Shown: positions 49,457 to 59,251 of the stretch, in pieces
Layout: the number at the start of each line of letters is the position of its first letter
How positions within the stretch are numbered: the first letter of the stretch is position 1
NCBI RefSeq assembly: GCF_039794105.1
Contig: NZ_JBDIWA010000006.1
Coordinates: 1 to 64,000 of the forward strand
From: Kuenenia sp039794105
GTDB lineage: Bacteria; Planctomycetota; Brocadiia; Brocadiales; Brocadiaceae
Direction of reading: 5' to 3'
Length of the DNA stretch: 64,000 nucleotides
The notes under the pieces: generated by a model
The model's database searches: none
What the model saw: only the letters and a program-made list of their open reading frames with translations
What the model was told of the DNA's origin: nothing
Position numbers and translations under genes: made by a program

Positions 49457-49471
49457 AACCCTGACAGGGTT
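49457..49471. repeat. Palindrome AACCCTGACAGGGTT
   Basis: A 15-base odd palindrome between thiC and the radical SAM gene. Relatives occur at 39703-39732 and 56082-56100 (TTAACCCTG-T-CAGGGTTAA). Confidence 0.6.
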
Positions 49472-49574
49472 AATATACCATACATAATTATTGAGCATGG
49501 CGTAAGAATAGTATGTCGCTGTAGTGATAATTATGACTAATAACAAAAAATCGCTGTGCTTTTGCCCTTCAGGT

Positions 49575-50906
49575 TCAAAACGCTGCATTGGCAGCGCTTT
49601 TCTTGCGGCTCTTGTTCAGGTCTTCTTCGTAGTATTTCATCACACCTTTAAGTGAACAAAGACTGCCGCACATTGTGCAGGTATCCTCGTCCATGGGAGG
49701 ACGGCTATTGCGAATTTCCTGCGCACGTTCTTTGGTGAGGGCTGTTTCGTACTGAGTCTTCCAGTCGAGGTCTCTGCGTGCAATGCCCATTTTGAGGTCT
49801 AAGTTTTTCGCCTTGTCTTTTAGTTTTACCATATCACCTACGTGGGCGGCGATACGAGCGGCCATTACGCCTTCACGCACGTCATCCGGTCCGGGCAGGG
49901 CAAGGTGTTCAGGCGGTGTAACGTAGCAAATGAAGTCTGCGCCGTAACGTGAAGATAAGGCAGCGCCAATGGCAGATGAAATGTGGTCATATCCGGGGGC
50001 TATATCGGTAGTAATAGGGCCAAGCATGTAGAAAGGGGCGTTGTTGCTGAGCCGTTTTTGTATCAAAACGTTTGCCTCGATCTCATCGATGGGGATGTGG
50101 CCGGGTCCTTCAACGATAATTTGAACCCCTCTGCTTTGGGCATATTCTGCAATTTCGGAATTTATAATAAGTTCCTGTATCTGTGCGCGGTCAGTACTGT
50201 CATGAACTGCTCCAGCCCGTAAGCCATTTCCAAGACTGAGAATAACGTCGTGTTTTTTCATAATATCGATAAGACGGTCGATCTGTTCATAGAGTGGATT
50301 CTCTTTTTTATTATGATTCATCCATGCGGTAAGAAATGAACCGCCGCGGCTCACCAGTCCGCCATAACGGTAACCTTGCCTTTTTAATCGCTCCAGGGTA
50401 ATCAAATTAATGCCGCAGTGGATAGCCATAAAACCAATACCCTCTTCCGCCTGCTGTTCTATAACATCGAAGAGGAAATCCGCTTCCATGTGTACTACAG
50501 AACCCGTTTTCTTATTTGTTTCTATTGCCGCCTGGTAAAGGGGTACGGTACCAACTGTAAGAGAAATGGAGTCCAACACCCGTTTTCTGATTTTGATTAA
50601 ATCTCCGCCAGTTGAAAGTTCCATAAGTGTGTCGGCGCCGTATTTTTCAGCAGTTTGCGCCTTTTTCACTTCCATCTCGACGTCGATAATATCGGGGGAA
50701 GTGCCAATGCTGGCATTTACCTTTGTTTTTAGTCCTTTGCCGATGCCAATCACACGCGCCTTTCTATTAGGATTTCCATAAATAACGATTTGTCCTTTTG
50801 CAATGCCTTCTCGGATAAATTCCGGGGTGACGTCGTCATATACAGCAGCCTCTTTCATGGCTTCCGTTATAACGCCATCGCGTGCAAGTTCTAACTGAGT
50901 TTTCAT
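49575..50906 (-). CDS. thiC: Phosphomethylpyrimidine synthase
   Basis: A 443-residue ThiC, which turns aminoimidazole ribotide into hydroxymethylpyrimidine phosphate for thiamine using a C-terminal 4Fe-4S cluster and SAM. Seen: VNASIGTSPD, TLMELSTGGDL, MAIHCGIN, SRGGSFLTAWM, EGPGHIPIDE, and the cluster motif C-x2-C-x4-C in DTCTMCGSLCSLKG near the C-terminus. The length matches the shorter anaerobe and archaeal type without the plant-type N-terminal extension. I looked for a TPP riboswitch in the 380 bases upstream and did not find the CTGAGA/ACCTGATCTGGATAA words. The gene stands upstream of the radical SAM-methyltransferase pair. Confidence 0.95.
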   Translation of the reverse strand: MKTQLELARDGVITEAMKEAAVYDDVTPEFIREGIAKGQIVIYGNPNRKARVIGIGKGLKTKVNASIGTSPDIIDVEMEVKKAQTAEKYGADTLMELSTGGDLIKIRKRVLDSISLTVGTVPLYQAAIETNKKTGSVVHMEADFLFDVIEQQAEEGIGFMAIHCGINLITLERLKRQGYRYGGLVSRGGSFLTAWMNHNKKENPLYEQIDRLIDIMKKHDVILSLGNGLRAGAVHDSTDRAQIQELIINSEIAEYAQSRGVQIIVEGPGHIPIDEIEANVLIQKRLSNNAPFYMLGPITTDIAPGYDHISSAIGAALSSRYGADFICYVTPPEHLALPGPDDVREGVMAARIAAHVGDMVKLKDKAKNLDLKMGIARRDLDWKTQYETALTKERAQEIRNSRPPMDEDTCTMCGSLCSLKGVMKYYEEDLNKSRKKSAANAAF

Positions 50907-51289
50907 CTATTTTTACTCCAAATTAATTAAGCCTTTAAAAACTTTCTCAAACTAAAAACTACCGTTTTCTAGTATTTATTTCACCATTGCTCACCTGGAT
51001 TCCAACATAAAAAACAAGGAGTTGGCGGATAGTAGTACAGAGCGCTATTTCCCGAATAAACTCATGGATTGCAAAACTGAACCCGTTGGAAATATCTCAT
51101 TGATTTTACCGCGATTATGATGCGTTTGCCCTGGCCTGATGTACTTCCCCGAAATTCATCAAATCCATCATGTCATCTCTGATTGCCATTGCAAAAATGT
51201 TTTTCTTTGTGAGGTATGCAATTACTTCATACGGGCGACATGATAATTTCGCCACAAAAAGCAACAAAAATGCGGCAAACAACGGCGTT
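50907..51289. other. Gap with possible small ORF; no riboswitch seen
   Basis: The minus strand carries the short frame at 51115-51282 listed separately. The stretch 50907-51110 shows no gene, no TPP-type riboswitch and no clear palindrome. A promoter for thiC should lie here. Confidence 0.5.
51115..51282 (-). CDS. Possible small ORF after bioD
   Basis: A 55-codon frame beginning with TTG 51282, eight bases past the bioD stop: FAAFLLLFVAKLSCRPYEVI then AYLTKKNIFAMAIRDDMMDL and a stop at 51115. It reads like one hydrophobic segment followed by a short soluble part. There is no ribosome site and no ATG, so it may be the broken tail of a lost gene. No family is recognised. Confidence 0.25.
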   Translation of the reverse strand: MFAAFLLLFVAKLSCRPYEVIAYLTKKNIFAMAIRDDMMDLMNFGEVHQARANAS

Positions 51290-52003
51290 TCATATTATAA
51301 TGCTTTTGTCTACATTATCACTAAAAATTTTTAATACGGTTTCTTTATGATAATTTTCAGCATCAAGCCGTTTATCAAAGGGTATGGCGCCAAGTACCGG
51401 CACATTTGTAAACCTTTTGATCTCTTTCACCGTATAGTTTTTCAGGCATTCATTGGTATCCGCATGGTCGTTAAAGATTATTCCTTTCATGTTTACGCCA
51501 TGTTCACGAGCATATGACAGGGTGAGAAGGGTATGATTTATTGTTCCGAGTGAGAGCCGGCTGACGATTATCAGGGGGAGTTTAAATTCGCGGGCTAAAT
51601 CAATGATAAAATAGTGTTCATTTACAGGGACAAGCAAACCGCCTACACCTTCGACAATCATAAAATCGTGTCGTTTACAGAGTATATCAAAGGCATGTCT
51701 GATTTTTTCCAGGTCTATTGCGGTATTATTTAATTGAGCCGCAATTGTGGGCGCAAGGGGTTGTTCAAAACATATGGGGTTGATGAGTTCATAGTCGTCA
51801 TCAATTTCCGCTGCTGACATAAGAAATAGCGCGTCGTCCGATACCAACCTATTGTTATGGTATTTGCCTCCTGTAGCAATAGGCTTCATAACGCCCACAT
51901 TGCAACCGCTGTTTTTCAAAAGAGCGGCCAGCCCTCCCGCAACAATGCTCTTGCCGACACCTGTATCTGTTCCTGTCACAAAGCATCCTGCAGTCACAAC
52001 CAT
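51290..52003 (-). CDS. bioD: Dethiobiotin synthetase
   Basis: A 237-residue ATP-dependent synthetase that closes the ureido ring of biotin from diaminopelargonate and CO2. The N-terminal GTDTGVGKSIVAGGL is the P-loop of BioD, followed by KPIATGG, and MIVEGVGGLLVPV holds the substrate-binding segment. AAGGAGAAATGGTTGTG gives a ribosome site at the start. It follows bioA after 27 bases in the same direction, so the two form a biotin operon. bioB, bioF and bioC are not visible in this window. Confidence 0.94.
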   Translation of the reverse strand: MVVTAGCFVTGTDTGVGKSIVAGGLAALLKNSGCNVGVMKPIATGGKYHNNRLVSDDALFLMSAAEIDDDYELINPICFEQPLAPTIAAQLNNTAIDLEKIRHAFDILCKRHDFMIVEGVGGLLVPVNEHYFIIDLAREFKLPLIIVSRLSLGTINHTLLTLSYAREHGVNMKGIIFNDHADTNECLKNYTVKEIKRFTNVPVLGAIPFDKRLDAENYHKETVLKIFSDNVDKSIII

Positions 52004-52030
52004 TTCTCCTTAATTAATAACAATTCTTTT

Positions 52031-53395
52031 TTACACTTTTTCCGTAACAGTCCGTATAGACTCGTAAATAACGCCAAGTAATCTGTCCAATTCATCAATG
52101 GTAATAATCAACGGCGGCATGATGACAATGATATGGCCTAACGGACGTATTAATACTCCCTGTTTCTTTGCCTCAAGGCAGATTTGTACTCCTATGCGTT
52201 CAATCCAGGAATAAGGTTCTTTTGTTTTCGTATCTTTTACTAATTCAATTGCGGCGATTAAACCACACTGCCGTATTTCACCGACATGTTTTAATACCTT
52301 GAAAGGAGATAACTTCTCTTTCAGGTGCTGTATTTTCGGCTGTAAATTTTCCAGAATGTTTTCTTTTTCGAAGAGGTGTATACTTGCCAGGGACGCCGCG
52401 CATCCGAGGGGATGCCCTGTATAGGTATGGCCATGAAAGAAGGTTTTCAAGTGGGTATATTCTCCTAAAAAGGCGTCATATATTTCCTGCGTTGCAAGCG
52501 TAGCCGCCAGAGGCATATATCCGCCATTAATCCCTTTTGACAGAGGCATAAGGTCGGGGACGACACATTCATGTTGGCAGGCAAACATTTTTCCGGTTCG
52601 TCCAAATCCCGTCATTACCTCATCCAGAATAAGCAGTATATCGTATTGCTTACATAGTTTGCTGACTCCTGCCAGATAGCCCTTTGGATGCATTAACATA
52701 CCGCCTACACCCTGTACAAGGGGTTCCATAATCATTGCAGCGACATTATCCGCGTGTTCCTGTAAAATCTTTTCCAGTGTACCGAGACATTCCATGCTGC
52801 AATCTTCCGGAATTTTATTTAACGGACAGCGATAACAGTAAGGAGAAGGCGCAAAATGTGTTTTAAAATAAAGGGGACTAAATACTTTATGGTATAATTC
52901 AATCCCACCCACCGCCATGGTGCCGATAGTGTCTCCATGATATCCATACTGTAATGCAATGAATTGTGTTTTATCTCTTCTGCCTTTATGCTGCCAATAT
53001 TGAAAGGCCATTTTCAGGGCAACTTCATTTGCGGTGGAGCCATTGTCAGAGTAAAACACTTTGTTTAAACCGTTTGGTACGATTTCGATAAGTTTTTTAC
53101 CAAGTTCTGAAGCGGGGATATTGGTAGGGCCTAAAAAGGTGCTGTGCGCGATTTTGTCAAGCTGTGCCTTTATGGCGTCATCGATTTCTTTCTTGCGATG
53201 GCCGTGAAGATTGCACCACATAGAGGAAACCCCATCAATGTATTCGTTGCCATCAATATCTTTCAGGTAAATTCCCTTTCCTTCCGCAATAACAAGAGGG
53301 GTTTCCTTCACGTACTCCTGCATTTGGGTAAAAGGATGCCAGAGGTAGGTCTTGTCCCATGTCTGCAATTGTTCCTTACGAATCTCTTCAAACAT
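52031..53395 (-). CDS. bioA: Adenosylmethionine-8-amino-7-oxononanoate aminotransferase
   Basis: A 454-residue class III aminotransferase from ATG 53395 (AAGGAG twelve bases upstream; ATG 53428 is the longer alternative). It shows LWHPFTQMQEY near the start (BioA signature), SSMWCNLHGHRKKEID, the ILDEVMTGFGRTGKMFA loop with the PLP-binding region, and the LSKGINGGYMPLAATL lysine. It converts KAPA to DAPA with SAM as amino donor in biotin synthesis. The upstream region is occupied by a MITE element at 53452-53588, so the promoter must lie between 53395 and 53452 or within the repeat. Confidence 0.94.
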   Translation of the reverse strand: MFEEIRKEQLQTWDKTYLWHPFTQMQEYVKETPLVIAEGKGIYLKDIDGNEYIDGVSSMWCNLHGHRKKEIDDAIKAQLDKIAHSTFLGPTNIPASELGKKLIEIVPNGLNKVFYSDNGSTANEVALKMAFQYWQHKGRRDKTQFIALQYGYHGDTIGTMAVGGIELYHKVFSPLYFKTHFAPSPYCYRCPLNKIPEDCSMECLGTLEKILQEHADNVAAMIMEPLVQGVGGMLMHPKGYLAGVSKLCKQYDILLILDEVMTGFGRTGKMFACQHECVVPDLMPLSKGINGGYMPLAATLATQEIYDAFLGEYTHLKTFFHGHTYTGHPLGCAASLASIHLFEKENILENLQPKIQHLKEKLSPFKVLKHVGEIRQCGLIAAIELVKDTKTKEPYSWIERIGVQICLEAKKQGVLIRPLGHIIVIMPPLIITIDELDRLLGVIYESIRTVTEKV

Positions 53396-53428
53396 TATTC
53401 CACGTATCTCCTTCTTGCCATATTTCAA

Positions 53429-53788
53429 AATCGTCTATTTACTAAAAAGTTGTAATACTTTAGTTTTTTGAAAAATTCCAATAATCGCAGTGTAGGGGCG
53501 AAGCATTTGCTGTAAATTTTCATAAATGCGTTCATATCCAAACGGGCAAATGCTTCGCCCCTACTTTTTCAAAAAACTAAAGTGTTACAAAAAGTTGGAT
53601 TTGCACACTAAACTTCAAGTATAGTAAAGCATAATAAGGTAATAGAAAATAAAAATTGAAAAATATATTTTACGGTAAATAGTAACAATTGATGTTTGTG
53701 CAGTGTATCCATGCGTTAACTATAAGTTTTAAGTGGACAAAAAGGTCCGTTTTGTAAACGCCCTATACATTAATAGTGGAGTATTGAT
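53429..53788. repeat. Gap with a complete GTAACACTTTAG-family MITE (copy 2)
   Basis: 53452-53588 is a 137-bp element with 24-bp terminal inverted repeats (one mismatch; GTAATACTTTAGTTTTTTG at the left), containing a full GGGGCGAAGCATTTGC...GCAAATGCTTCGCCCC core. The right arm is identical to that at 10259-10282. The rest (53590-53788) is AT-rich with GTGGAG upstream of the HDOD gene as ribosome site. Confidence 0.82.
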
Positions 53789-55324
53789 ATGAAAAAAGAA
53801 GATATTTTAAAGAATATACTAAAATCGCCAGACCTGCCAACATTACCCTCCGTAGCCTCAGAAATTATTACCCTTACATCAAAAGAGGAAACGTCTGTAA
53901 AAGAAATAGCAGACATGTTATCAAAAGACGTTTCGCTTTCTGCGAAAGTATTAAAGATCGCTAATTCTGCCTATTATGGTTTTGCGTATAAAATAAGCAC
54001 CATACAACAGGCAATATCATGTATCGGAATCAATGCTATAAGGAGCCTGGTTCTTTCCTTTTCGTTTCTCTCGATTAAAGGAGGCAATAAGGCGGAATTA
54101 TTCATGTATGAAGATTTTTTGGCGAAATCTCTTGCTACCGCAGTTGTTGCCAGGTTGATTAAGAATAAAATTGATAATAATGATCTTGAGGAGATATTTA
54201 TTGCGGGACTTTTAAAAGATATTGGCAAATTAATTATAGCGAGCACACATCCAAAATTATACGATCAGGTTGCTAAAGAGGCACAAAATAGTGAAAAAAA
54301 CATTACTGAGATTGAGCAGCAAATTATCGGTATAGATCACGCACAAATAGGCTATGAGATTACAAAAAGCTGGGGCTTCCCGGATATATTATCAGTTCCC
54401 ATTCGATATCACCATTTTCCGGAAAAGAACAAAGGAGATGATAAAAAGACGCAACTTTACACAAATGTTATTTATTTTTCAGGGTTGGTATCCAACATTT
54501 TATACTCAAATGAGCCGAATAAATATTATGACACGTTTATTAAGGGAATGAAGGTTAATTTGGGTTTTAGCAAGGCATTAATTGACGATATATTGGATAA
54601 AGTTGACCTGGAGGTGGTGCATAATGCAAACTATTTTGGGTTTCATATTAAGAAGCCAAAATCTATTGAGGAGATATTGATTGAAGCAAATACAATTCTC
54701 AGTGGAATAAATCTGACGTATGATCAAATGAATAAAGAACTTATCAATGCAAAAATACAAATGCAGAAAGCGGCCAGGGAACTCGAGATAAAAAATAAGT
54801 GGCTTGAAAGTCTTGCCAATATAGACGGGTTAACGGAAGTATATAATCATCGGTATTTACAAATATTTCTTGAAAGGGAACTTAACAGAACAAAAAGGAA
54901 AAAGGGCGTTTTTTGTTTAATCATGCTCGATGTGGATAATTTTAAAAAATTTAACGATACCTATGGCCACCAGGCAGGTGATTTTATTTTAAAGGAATTG
55001 TGCGATTTATTGAAAAAGGGAATCAGAACTTATGACATACTCGCCCGCTACGGGGGAGAAGAATTTGCAATAGTCTTGCCTGAATCGGACCTGGAAGGCG
55101 CCTTGATTGTTGCAGAGAGACTGCGGCAGAAGGTTGCAGAGCATGTCTTTGCCGATAATAAAGAAAAATATAAAGTAACAATAAGCATTGGTGTGACGGA
55201 AACGAAGCCATCAATAGATAACTTAAACAGGAGCGATCTTATTGAACGTGCAGATAAGGCGTTATTAGAATCGAAGAAAAATGGCAAAAACAGGATCAGC
55301 GCCTGTTTGGATAAGAAAAAATGA
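53789..55324 (+). CDS. HDOD and GGDEF domain signalling protein (diguanylate cyclase)
   Basis: A 511-residue protein. Residues 10-215 form an HDOD domain (LPTLPSVASEIITL, VLKIANSAYYGF, LKDIGKLII), which senses or binds partners. A helical linker (about 300-345) leads to a GGDEF domain with the catalytic GGEEF at 422-426 and the inhibitory I-site RTYD at 413-416, five residues upstream. So this is an active-looking, product-inhibited diguanylate cyclase. It has no membrane segment. With the HD-GYP protein at 28329 it gives both synthesis and breakdown of c-di-GMP in the same region. The 3' end is followed at once by a RAYT fossil. Confidence 0.93.
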   Translation: MKKEDILKNILKSPDLPTLPSVASEIITLTSKEETSVKEIADMLSKDVSLSAKVLKIANSAYYGFAYKISTIQQAISCIGINAIRSLVLSFSFLSIKGGNKAELFMYEDFLAKSLATAVVARLIKNKIDNNDLEEIFIAGLLKDIGKLIIASTHPKLYDQVAKEAQNSEKNITEIEQQIIGIDHAQIGYEITKSWGFPDILSVPIRYHHFPEKNKGDDKKTQLYTNVIYFSGLVSNILYSNEPNKYYDTFIKGMKVNLGFSKALIDDILDKVDLEVVHNANYFGFHIKKPKSIEEILIEANTILSGINLTYDQMNKELINAKIQMQKAARELEIKNKWLESLANIDGLTEVYNHRYLQIFLERELNRTKRKKGVFCLIMLDVDNFKKFNDTYGHQAGDFILKELCDLLKKGIRTYDILARYGGEEFAIVLPESDLEGALIVAERLRQKVAEHVFADNKEKYKVTISIGVTETKPSIDNLNRSDLIERADKALLESKKNGKNRISACLDKKK

Positions 55325-56123
55325 GTCAGTTTCTTATATCAGTCGGGAATATCAGGGGAATATTCATGTCAAGAGGTGTTGCTCAGGGAGAGGTATTTTA
55401 TGCCAACAAAGACTATCAATTCTCAGAGTATCAAAAAAAACCTCCGAAAAGTTTCAGTTAGAGATATTTGCCTTTGTCCTCATGGGAAATCATTATCATC
55501 TTTTTTTACGCACAATAGAGGCAAATCTTTTCTGCGCAATGCAATGGCTGTGGTAGAGACAGGTTTCAAACCTGTCTCTACGGGAGCATTCCCGATTTTT
55601 TTTAAGTTTTCGTAACTCCTATGCATAAACATTACACGATTCCAGGCGGGTGCCTGTCTGCCGACAGGCAGGCAGGCAGGTTTGCAACCCAATGTCATTA
55701 AGTTAAGCAACATGCCAGAAAAGTTCCCCTTAAAAAAGGGGGGATAAAGGGTAGCCAGACCGTCCTGGTCTGCGCGGGGTTTATGAAGCCGCAAAAATCC
55801 CCTTAAATAAAGAGGGTTGTTTTTAATCAAATATCCTTAACTTAATGACATTGGTTTGCAACCTGAACCTATGAGTTTATGCGTATATGCGTAATGGGGT
55901 CATGTACTCATGTACTGCGGTAAAAACCCTGTTTGGTATCTGGGATTTATTTGTCATTTGTTCTGTTCATAGAAGGCTGGATAGAAAGTATAAAACGTTT
56001 GGTTCAGGCTTCGTCGTGAGCTCAGCCGAACGGTTACAAACTTGAACCCGCACCGGGGAAAACCCAATGGGACATTGCAGGTTAACCCTGTCAGGGTTAA
56101 AAAATAGTATAGGGGTAAAATAT
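55325..56123. repeat. Repeat-dense gap before the defence island
   Basis: Besides the RAYT fossil, this gap holds a 29-bp palindrome GTAGAGAC...GTCTCTAC (55553-55581), copy 2 of the CCAATGTCATTAAGTTAAG MITE (55689-55854), the GGTTCAGG...CTTGAACCC element (55999-56052) and TTAACCCTG-T-CAGGGTTAA (56082-56100). It marks a boundary between the core region and the restriction-modification-like genes. No intact gene is visible. Confidence 0.78.
55330..55556 (+). pseudogene. RAYT transposase fossil
   Basis: In one frame the DNA reads MSRGVAQGEVFYANKDYQF and, after a shift, KFQLEIFAFVLMGNHYHLFL followed by IEANLFCAMQWL. These are the Y1_Tnp segments of RAYT proteins (SRGVARGxVF and AYVLMGNHYHLLL with the HUH histidines HYH). 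The frame is broken, the tyrosine and C-terminal part are missing, and the end runs into a GTAGAGAC palindrome. It directly follows the HDOD-GGDEF gene. Confidence 0.75.
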
Positions 56124-59100
56124 ATGGAAACACAATATGAGAAGTTAAAGAAAATATTACGGCAGATGTTCCAGATGGATCAGGCCGACCTTGATTTTGG
56201 CATCTACCGCATTATGAATCAAAAACGTGACGAGATAGAACGCTTCCTTGATAAAGAGCTGCTGCCACAGGTAAAACAGGAATTCTCAAAATACAAAGAT
56301 GCCAACGCAGAGGAAAGGCAAAGGGAATTGGAGAAACTTATAAAAACGCTGAAAGACGCAGATGTTGACCCCGACACAAATCCAAAGGTTTTGATGATAA
56401 GAGAAGAGATGGCTGCCTACGGAGACGAGGAGTCATTGGCAAACGAGGTCTTTTCCCATTTAACCACGTTTTTCAGGCGCTACTATGATGGCGGCGACTT
56501 TTTAAGCCTCCGGCGTTATAAAAAGGATACCTATGCCATTCCCTATGAAGGCGAAGAGGTAAAACTTCACTGGGCAAATGCCGATCAATACTATATAAAG
56601 TCCTCTGAATATCTGCGCGATTATGCCTTTAAGCTCCCCGGTCAAAAGCGGGTGCATTTCAAGCTGGTTGATGCAATTGAGGAAAAAGACAATATCAAAC
56701 AGGAACAGGGAAAAGAGAGGCGGTTTCGTCTCTCCGATAGTGAACCGATAAGGATAGAGGGGGATAATCTGTATATTCAGTTTACCTATCTACCCGACAA
56801 TACAAAGCAGGCTGATCTCAATAAAAATACGTTGGAATATATAGGTAAGATGCACAACAAATCCAACGATCTCATCAACTTTGATAAAATGTTTGAACTG
56901 ATGCCAACGGCAAAAAACCCACGCCGGACACTCCTTGAAAAACACTTAAACAACTATACCGCCCGGTTTAATTTCGACTTTTTCATCCATAAAGACCTCG
57001 GAGGTTTCCTGCGGCGTGAACTTGATTTCTACATCAAAAACGAGGTGCTTTTTATTGACGACCTTGATGAAAAAGACGAGAGACAGGTCTTTCAGTCCAT
57101 TGGGAAAATTAAGGTCTTAAAGCGTATTGCACACAAGATTATCACATTTCTTGCGCAGATTGAAGAGTATCAGAAGAAGTTATGGCTCAAAAAGAAGTTT
57201 GTGGTTGAGTGCGGATATTGCGTAACCTTAGACCGTGTGCCTGAAGAGTTATATGAAGAAATAGTAAAAAACGATGCCCAGAGAGAAGAATGGGTAAGAC
57301 TGTTTGCCATAGATGAGATTAAAAAGGATTTAACAAACCCTGGCTATAAAAAACCGCTTACCGTGAAATTTTTAAAGGCAAATCCTTACCTGATTATCGA
57401 TACCAAATATTTCAACGATGCGTTTAAAGAAAAACTGTTGGCAAGCTTTGATAATATTGATGAGGCATGTGACGGGGCGATTATTAATTCGGAGAATTTT
57501 CAGGCCATTAAATTATTAGAGGAAAAATACAGAGATAAAATAAAGTGTATTCATATAGACCCTCCATACAACACGCAAACCAGCGGTTTCTTTTACAAGA
57601 ACGAATATAAGCATTCCAGTTGGCTTGCAATGATGGAGAATCGAATTAAATCTGGAATTGTGCTGATGTCTACAGATGGATCCTACCTGTGCCATATTGA
57701 TGAAAACGAATATGAACACTTACAATTGATATTCGAGTGTTTTTCTATTCCTAATGCAGGAACCGTAGTGTGGGATAAAAGAAATCCAATGAATGCAGGC
57801 ATGGGAATAGCAACACAACACGAATATGTTATCTGGAGATCAAGACAAGAAAAACCAATCTATCTTCGAAACAAGAATATACTTTCAATGCTTGAAGTAG
57901 CTGCCAAAATTGTTAAGAAATACAGCCGCGTTACCAAGGAGGCGCAAAAAGAATATACTGCTTGGCTTAATAGTAACCCAGAACTTAGTGGTGGAGAAAA
58001 AGCATATCATTATATTGATGAGGAGGGACGCATTTATCAAAGTGTCAGTTTAAGGGCACCAGAGCCTAGGACTGATCCAAAGTTCCACAAACCTCTTATT
58101 CATCCTGTGACAGGAAAGCCTTGTTCAATTCCACCAAACGGTTTCTCTCGTACCCCTGAAACGCTTCAGTCTATGGTTGAAAGAGGCGCGATTATCTTTG
58201 GTCCGGATGAAACCATCCAACCACGCCAAAAAGTATTCTTAACAGAAGAATCGCAGAGGCAGATATCTTCTGTCATTCAAGATGGCAGAAAAGGGAAGGC
58301 AGATGTATCGCCACTCGGAGTAGATTTTCCATACTGCCATCCAGTATCTCTTTACAAGGAAATAGTAGGTGCTGCAGCTTATTCATTGAGTGATATTATA
58401 CTCGACTACTTTGCCGGTTCAGGCACCACCGCTCACGCCGTAATCAATCTCAACCGTGAAGATGGTGGAAAACGCAAATACATCCTCGTTGAAATGGGGC
58501 AATATTTCGACACCGTCCTAAAACCCCGCATTCAGAAAGTCATATATTCCAAAGACTGGAAAGACGGCAAGCCGGTATCGCGCGAAGGCATTAGCCACAT
58601 GTTCAAATATATGAAACTGGAAAGCTACGAAGATGCCCTGGATAACCTTATTATAAAACGCGACAAGAAACAACAAAAGGCTCTTACATCCAGCAAAACA
58701 GCAAAAGAAGAGTATATGCTTGGTTACTGGCTTGATATTGAAACACGGGAAAGCGACAGCCTCCTTAACATAGATAAATTTGAAGACCCCTTCAACTATA
58801 CATTATTAATCCGCCATGATAATGAACTGAAGACAACGAAGGTAGACCTTGTGGAAACCTTTAACTATTTGATTGGACTTTATGTCGAGCAGACAGAGGT
58901 TATCCGTGGATTTAAGGTAATTCGCGGCAGGTTACGCACTGGAGAAAAAACGTTGGTAATCTGGAGAAATACAAAGGAAAAGTCCAATAAGGAACTGGAT
59001 ACATTCTTCTTAAAACAAGATTATAACACACAGGATTTTGAATTTGATAAGATTTTTGTGAATGGTGACAATAACCTTGAAAATCTCAAGGTTGCAGAAG

Positions 59101-59168
59101 ATAAATGGAAGGTGTCGCTTATTGAAGAAGAGCTTAAAAAGCGGATGTTTGATGCGAAGGACGTTTAA
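56124..59168 (+). CDS. Type III-like DNA adenine methyltransferase with large N-terminal extension
   Basis: A 1014-residue amino-methyltransferase from ATG 56124; the longer frame to 56067 lies in a repeat. The catalytic DPPY is at 479-482 (IHIDPPYNTQTSG) and the SAM-binding FAGSGTT at 763-769, the motif order of beta-class (Mod-type) enzymes, with the target-recognition region between. Residues 1-440 have no methyltransferase motif and begin LDFGIYRIMNQKRDEIERFL; typical type III Mod proteins (about 640 residues) lack such a part. It should methylate adenine in DNA and, with the helicase-nuclease at 60257, form a restriction-modification-like system. The DUF3800 gene lies between them. Confidence 0.88.
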   Translation: METQYEKLKKILRQMFQMDQADLDFGIYRIMNQKRDEIERFLDKELLPQVKQEFSKYKDANAEERQRELEKLIKTLKDADVDPDTNPKVLMIREEMAAYGDEESLANEVFSHLTTFFRRYYDGGDFLSLRRYKKDTYAIPYEGEEVKLHWANADQYYIKSSEYLRDYAFKLPGQKRVHFKLVDAIEEKDNIKQEQGKERRFRLSDSEPIRIEGDNLYIQFTYLPDNTKQADLNKNTLEYIGKMHNKSNDLINFDKMFELMPTAKNPRRTLLEKHLNNYTARFNFDFFIHKDLGGFLRRELDFYIKNEVLFIDDLDEKDERQVFQSIGKIKVLKRIAHKIITFLAQIEEYQKKLWLKKKFVVECGYCVTLDRVPEELYEEIVKNDAQREEWVRLFAIDEIKKDLTNPGYKKPLTVKFLKANPYLIIDTKYFNDAFKEKLLASFDNIDEACDGAIINSENFQAIKLLEEKYRDKIKCIHIDPPYNTQTSGFFYKNEYKHSSWLAMMENRIKSGIVLMSTDGSYLCHIDENEYEHLQLIFECFSIPNAGTVVWDKRNPMNAGMGIATQHEYVIWRSRQEKPIYLRNKNILSMLEVAAKIVKKYSRVTKEAQKEYTAWLNSNPELSGGEKAYHYIDEEGRIYQSVSLRAPEPRTDPKFHKPLIHPVTGKPCSIPPNGFSRTPETLQSMVERGAIIFGPDETIQPRQKVFLTEESQRQISSVIQDGRKGKADVSPLGVDFPYCHPVSLYKEIVGAAAYSLSDIILDYFAGSGTTAHAVINLNREDGGKRKYILVEMGQYFDTVLKPRIQKVIYSKDWKDGKPVSREGISHMFKYMKLESYEDALDNLIIKRDKKQQKALTSSKTAKEEYMLGYWLDIETRESDSLLNIDKFEDPFNYTLLIRHDNELKTTKVDLVETFNYLIGLYVEQTEVIRGFKVIRGRLRTGEKTLVIWRNTKEKSNKELDTFFLKQDYNTQDFEFDKIFVNGDNNLENLKVAEDKWKVSLIEEELKKRMFDAKDV

Positions 59169-59251
59169 CCACTTTAAGACATTTTATAAATGTTCCTCTT
59201 GTGTACAAGCTCCTGCTTGGAAGCAAGATGAATTTATATGGAAAGAAATAG

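Noticed and set aside
50907..51289. TPP riboswitch before thiC
   Set aside because: The CTGAGA and ACCTGATCTGGATAA-type words of the THI box are absent on the minus strand.
55480..55830. 116-codon minus-strand frame
   Set aside because: Spans the RAYT fossil, the GTAGAGAC palindrome and part of a MITE; not a gene.
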